Positions 24,264 to 28,647 of a DNA stretch of 28,647 bases are shown here, in pieces (the stretch's first letter is position 1; each line of letters begins with the position of its first letter). The stretch comes from Granulicella sp. (GTDB lineage: Bacteria; Acidobacteriota; Terriglobia; Terriglobales; Acidobacteriaceae), in contig PKWK01000293.1 in the NCBI GenBank assembly GCA_003133205.1, forward strand, positions 1-28,647, in the 5' to 3' direction. A model generated the notes under the pieces. It was not told the DNA's origin. It did not search any database and was given only the letters and a program-made list of their open reading frames with translations. Made by a program: the position numbers and the translations under genes.

Positions 24264-24395
24264 TGGCTGGCTGTCAGCGACGCCGGGGTGATGCGGCGCG
24301 TTGAATTCGACGACGGAATGATCGTCTTCCGCCGCTTCTCGCTGGTTGTGTGCAGTGGCTCAGGCAGCATTGCCCGCACCGCCGTTCGGATCTGA
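24264..24395 (+). pseudogene. Relic of a second S24-type regulator C-terminus
   Basis: The plus-strand frame ending at TGA 24393-24395 reads AGVMRRVEFDDGMIVFRRFS, which aligns with AGLVLRFVEFDDGRLILRPLS of the regulator fragment at 23363-23974. DNA identity is visible too (CGTTGAATTCGACGACGGA against CGTTGAGTTCGACGATGGA). Nothing before or after continues the domain. It is a decayed fragment of a related regulator, in the same frame as the zinc-ribbon gene just before it. Confidence 0.5.
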
Positions 24396-24449
24396 TGGAT
24401 GGCGGAATGTCCTGCACAAAGAGGTCCCAGCTCATGGCGACCGTCTACT

Positions 24450-24468
24450 CATGCACGGACCGTGCATG
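24450..24468. repeat. 19-bp perfect palindrome CATGCACGG-A-CCGTGCATG
   Basis: A 9-bp perfect inverted repeat around a single A, 2 nt after the stop codon of the superinfection-immunity gene on the minus strand. No U-tract follows in either direction. It is more like a dimeric protein's operator, or a restriction-type or recombination site, than a terminator. Confidence 0.6.
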
Positions 24469-24470
24469 TA

Positions 24471-24803
24471 TCAATGCCCTGGAATGGCCCGTCCGGGCGG
24501 TATGCCGATGGTGGGAGGCAGTGTCCGGGCTTTGCCAGTGGCTGCCCAACCGATCGCCGCAAACCAGCCGAAGACGGTCCACCCGAGAAAGATATTTACA
24601 GCGGAGATCCAAGCCGTTGCTTTGCAGTTTCGGTGCACGGCAAGCACGGTCGGCAGCACATAGACTACCGCTGCAATTGCGAGCACAACCAGGTTTGCCG
24701 GTACCATGAGATCGGCGTTGTTGCGGCCGAGTCCCAGGACCACGATGAAGACCGCGAACGCGCCAAGTCCGCCGACGACGAAGAGTCGAAGCAAATTATG
24801 CAT
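24471..24803 (-). CDS. Superinfection-immunity-family membrane protein
   Basis: A 110-residue membrane protein with hydrophobic segments at about 5-25, 32-55 and 65-90. VLAIAAVVYVLPTVLAVHRN (40-59) followed by ISAVNIFLGWTVFGWFAAIGWA (66-87) is the signature of the Imm_superinfect family, named after T4 Imm, which blocks DNA injection by related phages. Most bacterial members are uncharacterised, so a defence role is not proven. GGGGGAT lies close before the ATG. It is next to a prophage remnant, which fits a phage origin, but the family is also found in ordinary chromosomal settings. Confidence 0.8.
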   Translation of the reverse strand: MHNLLRLFVVGGLGAFAVFIVVLGLGRNNADLMVPANLVVLAIAAVVYVLPTVLAVHRNCKATAWISAVNIFLGWTVFGWFAAIGWAATGKARTLPPTIGIPPGRAIPGH

Positions 24804-24942
24804 TTGCCATCCCCCAAGATGGCCGATAATCGTACTCCTGTTTCTGCCTACTTACAATCGGTATTTTCGGCCACGCAGGGCCTGCGGGAAGCGTCCGGTG
24901 GGGTTGTTTCTTTCGGCAACGTCCGCATCTGTAATGGCTTAG

Positions 24943-25146
24943 CTAGACGGCCTTGCGCTGGAAGGTTGTTTTCTTCGTGTTGGCGAAGGAGTCCTTCGCC
25001 TTGAACGAGGCCACGGATACGCCGGGTTGTGGCTTTGCGCCAGTGTTGATCTGGGCCGCCTTTTCGCGCGCCGCCTGCAGTTTCTGAGCCTTCCGGCCCA
25101 GTCCGCCTACCTTGATCGTGCCTGCCTTCGGAATGAAATCGCTCAT
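24943..25146 (-). CDS. Small basic protein, unrecognised
   Basis: A 67-residue protein rich in Lys, Ala and Gln (MSDFIPKAGTIKVGGLGRKA, then an Ala/Glu/Lys helix and a C-terminal KAKDSFANTKKTTFQRKAV). The composition suggests nucleic-acid contact, but there is no known motif. ATG at 25144-25146 is preferred; a GTG five codons upstream is possible. The ribosome binding site (GTGAG about 10 nt upstream) is weak. It is downstream of the TonB-type gene on the other side of a 44-nt gap but on the same strand, so it could be the second gene of that unit. Confidence 0.5.
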   Translation of the reverse strand: MSDFIPKAGTIKVGGLGRKAQKLQAAREKAAQINTGAKPQPGVSVASFKAKDSFANTKKTTFQRKAV

Positions 25147-25190
25147 ACGGAATTTTCTCACGATCCGGAATCCCGAGCGTGGGGAGCCTC

Positions 25191-25898
25191 CTATTTGGCG
25201 TCGAATTTGAGCGGGAGGGTTGTGGCCTTCGCCACGGGTTGGCCGTTCTCCACAAATGGCTCGAACTTGTACTGCCTGACTGCCACCACGGCCTCTAAGT
25301 CCATGCCCATGCCGACGCCCTTCAAGACGTGTACGTCCTGCGCGTTGCCCTGCGTGTCGACGGTGAACGCGACCACGATGGTGCCGCTTGCGTGAGCTTG
25401 GCGAGCTTCGTCGGTAAGTTCGAGCGGGACGGAGTGGACGACGACCGGAGGCGGAGGGCCGAAGATCTGGAAGTTGACCTCAGCGTTGAGTTGGACGGGG
25501 ACGGGCTTGTCGTCCTCCATCGCAGGCTTGAAGATGTATTGCTTCACCGCATCCACGGCGCTTTCGTCGAGGCCCATGCCGACGCTGCGCAGGACGTGCA
25601 CGTTTTGCGGCCGGCCGTTGGTGTCCACGATGAAGGTGACCAGCACGACGCCGCCGACTTTGGCGGCGCGCGCTTGCTCGCTGAATTGCGGGTCGACCGT
25701 GTGCAATACCTCTGGAGACGAGACCCCGCCTCCGATGCGCCGCAGCGGGGCAATCGTTGGGTCCGTGGCGGGAGCTGTTGCTGCGTCGGTGCCGGAGGTC
25801 GATGGTGGAGCGGCGTCCTGTGCGGAGAGTGTCGGTGAGGTGAGAACTGCGGCCGCGAGCAATAACGCCGGAAGGATCTGCAACGAGCCTGTACGCAT
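25191..25898 (-). CDS. Exported protein with two TonB C-terminal domains
   Basis: A 235-residue protein with a signal peptide (hydrophobic 8-25, likely cleaved after LSA at about 26), a Thr/Ala-rich linker (27-50) and two tandem TonB_C domains. Repeat 1 spans about 58-146 (SEQARAAKVGGVVLVTFIVDTNG, VGMGLDESAVDAVKQYIFKPA). Repeat 2 spans about 150-233 (TDEARQAHASGTIVVAFTVDTQG, VGMGMDLEAVVAVRQYKFEP). Classical TonB has one such domain behind an inner-membrane anchor and couples ExbBD energy to outer-membrane receptors. Here an apparent cleavable signal and no partner genes suggest a periplasmic protein of the many 'energy transducer TonB' paralogues in acidobacteria. AGGAGAA lies 7 nt before the ATG. 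Confidence 0.85.
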   Translation of the reverse strand: MRTGSLQILPALLLAAAVLTSPTLSAQDAAPPSTSGTDAATAPATDPTIAPLRRIGGGVSSPEVLHTVDPQFSEQARAAKVGGVVLVTFIVDTNGRPQNVHVLRSVGMGLDESAVDAVKQYIFKPAMEDDKPVPVQLNAEVNFQIFGPPPPVVVHSVPLELTDEARQAHASGTIVVAFTVDTQGNAQDVHVLKGVGMGMDLEAVVAVRQYKFEPFVENGQPVAKATTLPLKFDAK

Positions 25899-25996
25899 CG
25901 AACTTCTCCTGACAGCCTGGGGAGTGTGTTTTCGGTTACCGCACCATGATTCGCTACCGCGGGCCAGGTTGCAACTGATGTTGCGGAGACGGTTGG

Positions 25997-26002
25997 TAAA
26001 CT
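25997..26002 (+). promoter_or_regulatory. Candidate -10 box of a leaderless hydrolase promoter
   Basis: TAAACT, then AGAGAC and the ATG at 26009. The 6-nt gap would start the transcript on the start codon. There is no Shine-Dalgarno. A TTGCAA at 25969-25974 is too far (22 nt) to be a normal -35. Confidence 0.5.
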
Positions 26003-26008
26003 AGAGAC

Positions 26009-27277
26009 ATGGGTTTGGGCTGGTACGGCAGGTGGATGACGCGGTGGGAGACGGACCTCACTACGCGCGATACGAATCGGATCGTTCGGCCGCTCGAATG
26101 GGGATTCGATTGGCTGGCTGATTTCAGCGAAGCCGCTCGGGCGCGGTGCGAGCCGCTCGCCGTGCCGGAGCCGGTGGCATGCGCCGCGGGAGATGCGCCG
26201 ACTCGGCTGGCGACTCAACCAGCGTCTCAGAAGGACCCCGACCTTTACGATCTCGACCAGATGATTGCGGTGAACGAAGAGATCGTGCGACGCTCGGATG
26301 ATTTCTTCGGTTACGAGACGCCGCAGGATTTTTGGCTGGAAGAACGGCATCCGGAGCTGTTCCCCACCAACGTGCGACCGGAGACGCTGGCGCAGGAGGC
26401 GGAGATGAAGCGCCAGGCGGCGGCGGGTGAGCTGGAGACCGCTGAGTTCCTGCGATTTACGTCGGCGGTGCGCACGCCGTATCCGGAGAACGACCAGGTG
26501 AACGCGCGCTGGTATCCGGCGCCTGCGAACAAACAGCAGCCCGGCCGCCCGAAGCAGGCCATTATCGTGATGCCGCAGTGGAACGCCGACGCGCTCAGTC
26601 ACAATGTGTTTTGCAAGATGGCCAACCGCTTCGGCGTGTCTGCGCTGCGGCTCTCGAAGCCGTACCACGACATTCGCCGGCCGGCGGAGCTGGAGCGCTC
26701 GGACTACGCCATGAGCGCGAATGTTGGGCGCACGATCTCCGCGTGCCAGCAGGCCGTCGTCGACATACGGAGCTGCATGGACTGGCTGGAGACGCAGGGG
26801 TACACGCAGTTCGGCGTGCTGGGGACGAGCCTGGGGTCGTGCTACGCGTTCATCGCGGCGGCGCACGATCCGCGGCTGAGGATCTGCGCGTTCAATCACG
26901 CGTCGACGTGGGTTGGAGACGTGGTGTGGCAGGGGCAGAGCACGCGGCACGTTCGCGCGGCGTTCGAAGAGGCTGGCCTCACGCAGGACAAGGTACGCGA
27001 GATGTTCAAGGGGATCAGCCCAATGGCATACATGGAGCGATTTGCGATGACGCGGAAGCGCGTGCTCGTGGTCCACGCGACGTACGACCTGACGTTCCCG
27101 CTGGAGTTCTCGCTCGATGTGCTGACAAACTTTGAGCGGTGCGGCATCGACTATGTCTCGAAGGTGCTGCCGTGCGGCCACTACACCAGCGGCGAGACGC
27201 CGTATAAGTACCTCGACGGCTGGTACGTGGGATCGTTCCTGTACCAGGCGTTCAACGACCTCGCGCTGCGCGGTTAG
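26009..27277 (+). CDS. Alpha/beta hydrolase, ABHD18-like
   Basis: A 422-residue alpha/beta hydrolase. The nucleophile elbow is GTSLGS with S274. The likely acid is D360 in VVHATYDLTFP and the base H391 in LPCGHYTSGETPYKYLDG. Strand QAIIVMPQWNAD (183-194) and GVSALRLSKPYH (209-220) come before the elbow. The long N-terminal region (1-160) is helical and typical of ABHD18/DUF2048-like proteins, whose substrate in bacteria is unknown. There is no signal peptide, so it is probably cytosolic. The start ATG has a TAAACT box 6 nt upstream and no ribosome binding site. It converges with the antitoxin gene, sharing TTAG at the two stops. Confidence 0.8.
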   Translation: MGLGWYGRWMTRWETDLTTRDTNRIVRPLEWGFDWLADFSEAARARCEPLAVPEPVACAAGDAPTRLATQPASQKDPDLYDLDQMIAVNEEIVRRSDDFFGYETPQDFWLEERHPELFPTNVRPETLAQEAEMKRQAAAGELETAEFLRFTSAVRTPYPENDQVNARWYPAPANKQQPGRPKQAIIVMPQWNADALSHNVFCKMANRFGVSALRLSKPYHDIRRPAELERSDYAMSANVGRTISACQQAVVDIRSCMDWLETQGYTQFGVLGTSLGSCYAFIAAAHDPRLRICAFNHASTWVGDVVWQGQSTRHVRAAFEEAGLTQDKVREMFKGISPMAYMERFAMTRKRVLVVHATYDLTFPLEFSLDVLTNFERCGIDYVSKVLPCGHYTSGETPYKYLDGWYVGSFLYQAFNDLALRG

Positions 27278-27609
27278 AGAACCACCTCAAGGCCCTTACG
27301 GCGAATGACGTTGAGCAGGGTGAGCGCTGCGCCTTTGGGCTGCTTGGCTCCGCGCTCCAACTGCGAGATATAGCCTGGGGTGAGATTCAGATAGCGGGCG
27401 AATGCGGCCTGGCTGAGGTTGGCGTTCTCTCGCAGGGAACGGATTTCTTCGGCGCTGATCGGCTTCGCTGTGTCGGGGGTGTACGGGCCCAGGTGGCGAA
27501 TCGTGATCTTGCGGTAGGTGGTGTCGTCCATGATGCCGATGCGGTGCTGATCGCCGGCCATTTCAAGGATGGCTTCGCTCAATCGGCTAAGTTTCTTTTT
27601 CTTAGTCAC
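27274..27609 (-). CDS. XRE-family antitoxin (HigA-type)
   Basis: A 111-residue protein. The first 50 residues are a basic N-terminal arm and a short beta/helix part. Residues 51-104 form a Cro/CI helix-turn-helix: ISAEEIRSLRENANLSQAAF, ARYLNLTPGYISQLERGAKQ. Antitoxins of this type bind the operon promoter through the HTH and the toxin through the N-terminal part. I chose GTG at 27607-27609 because GGAGG lies exactly 6 nt upstream; an ATG eight codons earlier also exists. The start lies 8 nt inside the end of the toxin reading frame, the usual toxin-first HigBA order. The stop TAA shares TTAG with the hydrolase stop. Confidence 0.85.
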   Translation of the reverse strand: MTKKKKLSRLSEAILEMAGDQHRIGIMDDTTYRKITIRHLGPYTPDTAKPISAEEIRSLRENANLSQAAFARYLNLTPGYISQLERGAKQPKGAALTLLNVIRRKGLEVVL

Positions 27610-27972
27610 GGTCAACCTCCTCGAGAACGTCATCTTCTATGGCTTCGCTGATCGTCTGGTGTGTGGCATTGAGCCAGTTCAAGCCCACTTTTCGCAACTC
27701 AACCAACTCGTTTTTATCGATGTTCGCCCGTTCGCTCTTGGCGAAACCGTAGAGGAACACCGCTCGATTCTTCTCGCGGTACGCCACGATCATGCGATAT
27801 CCGCCGGATCGTCCCTGGCCTTGCCGCGCGACGCGCTGTTTGATGAGTCCGCCGCCCAGATCGGCATCGATCAGGCCACTCTCGGCCCGTGCTATGGCCT
27901 CACACAAACTCTCGTCTGTGATCCGTTCGTGCCGGGCAAACCGTGCAAGCCTCTCGTCTTGTAAACTTGCAT
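27602..27972 (-). pseudogene. RelE/HigB-type toxin with apparent N-terminal frameshift
   Basis: The in-frame body (from about 27950 to 27604) reads ARFARHERITDESLCEAIAR, DADLGGGLIKQRVARQGQGR, SGGYRMIVAYREKNRAVFLYGFAKSERANI. This is typical of the ParE/RelE-superfamily toxins paired with XRE antitoxins (PF06296-like), which cut mRNA on the ribosome. The frame has no ATG; the only in-frame start is TTG at 27907, which would drop the conserved first strand. An ATG at 27970-27972 begins MQVYKTR, exactly the family start, but in a different frame. One missing base near 27950 (GG where a codon such as TGG is expected) would join the two. The toxin is therefore probably inactive. Confidence 0.7.
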
Positions 27973-27991
27973 TCCGGAGCCCTGATACTAA

Positions 27992-28013
27992 GAACTATAG
28001 CACATTGAACTAT
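27992..28013. promoter_or_regulatory. Direct repeat GAACTAT x2, likely antitoxin operator
   Basis: GAACTAT at 27992-27998 and 28007-28013, a 15-bp period, 20-43 nt upstream of the toxin ATG at 27972. On the coding strand this is ATAGTTC twice, next to TATAGT and TAGTAT, which can serve as -10 boxes. The position fits autorepression by the XRE antitoxin. Confidence 0.5.
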
Positions 28014-28159
28014 GGTTGTGTATTGAAGCACGAAGTCGAGCCCGGGGCGGAGATCGAGTCTGTGGAAGTTAAATGCGTCGCGGCCCGATGGGCCTGGATG
28101 TTCGCCGAGCGCGGTTAGACCGCGATGTCGTGGCGGGCGAGGCTGTGATCCTGCGGCTT

Positions 28160-28252
28160 TTATGTGTGGTCCACGCCGGTGAACAGCGCGACCACGCAAG
28201 GCGTGATGACGATTGCCACGTAGACTGCGCCAACTAGAAAGCTGTGCATCAT
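28160..28252 (-). CDS. 30-residue membrane peptide
   Basis: MMHSFLVGAVYVAIVITPCV and ten more residues ending in GVDHT: a single membrane helix with a short polar tail. Two adjacent ATGs (28250-28252, 28247-28249) follow GAGG by 4 and 7 nt. The frame continues far upstream with random-looking residues, so the short form is chosen. It resembles tiny KdpF-like or stress membrane peptides only in size and hydrophobicity. No neighbour suggests a function. Confidence 0.45.
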   Translation of the reverse strand: MMHSFLVGAVYVAIVITPCVVALFTGVDHT

Positions 28253-28433
28253 AGTGCCTCGATTATGCCGGAGACCTGTTACGCCCCGAACAATGTCAAG
28301 CATCTGCTCATTGAAGTAGTTAACCCCATCCCACTTCGGCGTCAGCGTCTGCGACGAAGGCACCAGAGAGGCCGTCGCTCGATGTAGGCGGTCGGGGTCG
28401 GACCCGGTGCGGCGTTGGCACGGCGCGATGGCA

Positions 28434-28439
28434 TAAAAT
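28434..28439 (+). promoter_or_regulatory. Candidate -10 box of a leaderless glyA promoter
   Basis: TAAAAT, then AAGGTA and the glyA ATG. The gap is 6 nt. AAGG is only 2 nt from the ATG, too close for a normal ribosome binding site. A TTGGCA at 28415-28420 is at an unusual 13-nt spacing. Confidence 0.5.
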
Positions 28440-28445
28440 AAGGTA

Positions 28446-28647
28446 ATGCCGATTGATTTGAGCGCCACCCTTGCCTCCGCAGACCCCGAGATTGCCATCC
28501 AGATTCAAAACGAGATCAAGCGCCAGCACGAGGGGCTGGAGATGATCGCGTCGGAAAACTTCGTCAGCCGCGCGGTGCTGGAGGCGGCCGGAACCGTCTT
28601 CACCAACAAATACGCCGAGGGCTATCCCGGCAAGCGCTACTACGGCG
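28446..28647 (+). CDS. glyA: Serine hydroxymethyltransferase (5' part only)
   Basis: The first 67 codons of a gene that runs off the right edge. After [20 protein letters not shown] comes the SHMT signature [22 protein letters not shown] (23-44), then [15 protein letters not shown], the conserved substrate/PLP loop start. SHMT interconverts serine and glycine using PLP and tetrahydrofolate and feeds one-carbon units to purine and thymidylate synthesis. The PLP lysine lies outside the window. The ATG is preceded by TAAAAT at 6 nt with no proper Shine-Dalgarno. Confidence 0.95.
   Translation, partial: MPIDLSATLASADPEIAIQIQNEIKRQHEGLEMIASENFVSRAVLEAAGTVFTNKYAEGYPGKRYYG

Noticed and set aside
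25544..27181. 545-codon minus-strand frame opposite the hydrolase
   Set aside because: Arg/His/Pro-rich, runs through the divergent promoter region and overlaps the real TonB-type gene in another frame.
1..28647. CRISPR array, rRNA, tRNA or riboswitch
   Set aside because: No regularly spaced direct repeats, no rRNA segments, no cloverleaf and no recognisable riboswitch core were found on either strand.

Overview
The window looks like chromosomal DNA from a soil acidobacterium of the Terriglobia type (Granulicella, Edaphobacter and Terriglobus relatives). This is inferred from the high GC content, a zinc-type HemB, housekeeping genes without large operons, dispersed short palindromes built on GGGGCTTTAGCCCC, and the protein sequences of MutS2, DnaN and the TonB-like protein. 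No rRNA, tRNA or CRISPR array was seen.

Layout. 1-5546: the start of an HU-like gene, a DUF2461 gene, a three-domain lipid enzyme (acyl-activating enzyme, acyl carrier, PlsC acyltransferase), hemB, and a zinc-ribbon membrane protein. 5625-9432: mutS2 and dnaN converge on a shared terminator. 9433-10029 is a gene-free stretch upstream of dnaN. 10030-16239: an NAD(P)-binding protein, a macrodomain protein and a lipoate-centred group: lpd (E3), lipB (octanoyl transfer) and an E2 acyltransferase with two lipoyl domains. A HicB-like gene coupled to a PD-(D/E)XK-like gene interrupts this group.

16312-17793 (minus strand) is a tightly packed cassette of three genes, less GC-rich than its surroundings: a small antitoxin-like protein, an unrecognised protein and a free-standing pyruvate-kinase-C-terminal-like protein. 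It is followed by purEK. 19963-23974 is a prophage remnant. In it a headless portal gene and a headless XRE/S24-type regulator meet at an apparent deletion junction. A second relic of such a regulator, a zinc-ribbon microprotein and a superinfection-immunity-family membrane protein follow.

24943-28647: a small basic protein, a double TonB-C-domain protein, an ABHD18-like hydrolase, an XRE antitoxin whose RelE/HigB-type toxin seems frameshifted, a 30-residue membrane peptide and the start of glyA.

The strongest unexplained signals are: (1) four genes (hemB, purE, the hydrolase, glyA) with TAnnnT boxes 6-7 nt before ATG and little or no Shine-Dalgarno, suggesting leaderless mRNAs; (2) the three-gene cassette at 16312-17793; (3) the HicB-nuclease-like pair; (4) the palindromic sequence inside lipB; (5) the broken toxin with an intact antitoxin. 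All family calls were made by eye from the protein sequence; no database search was run.
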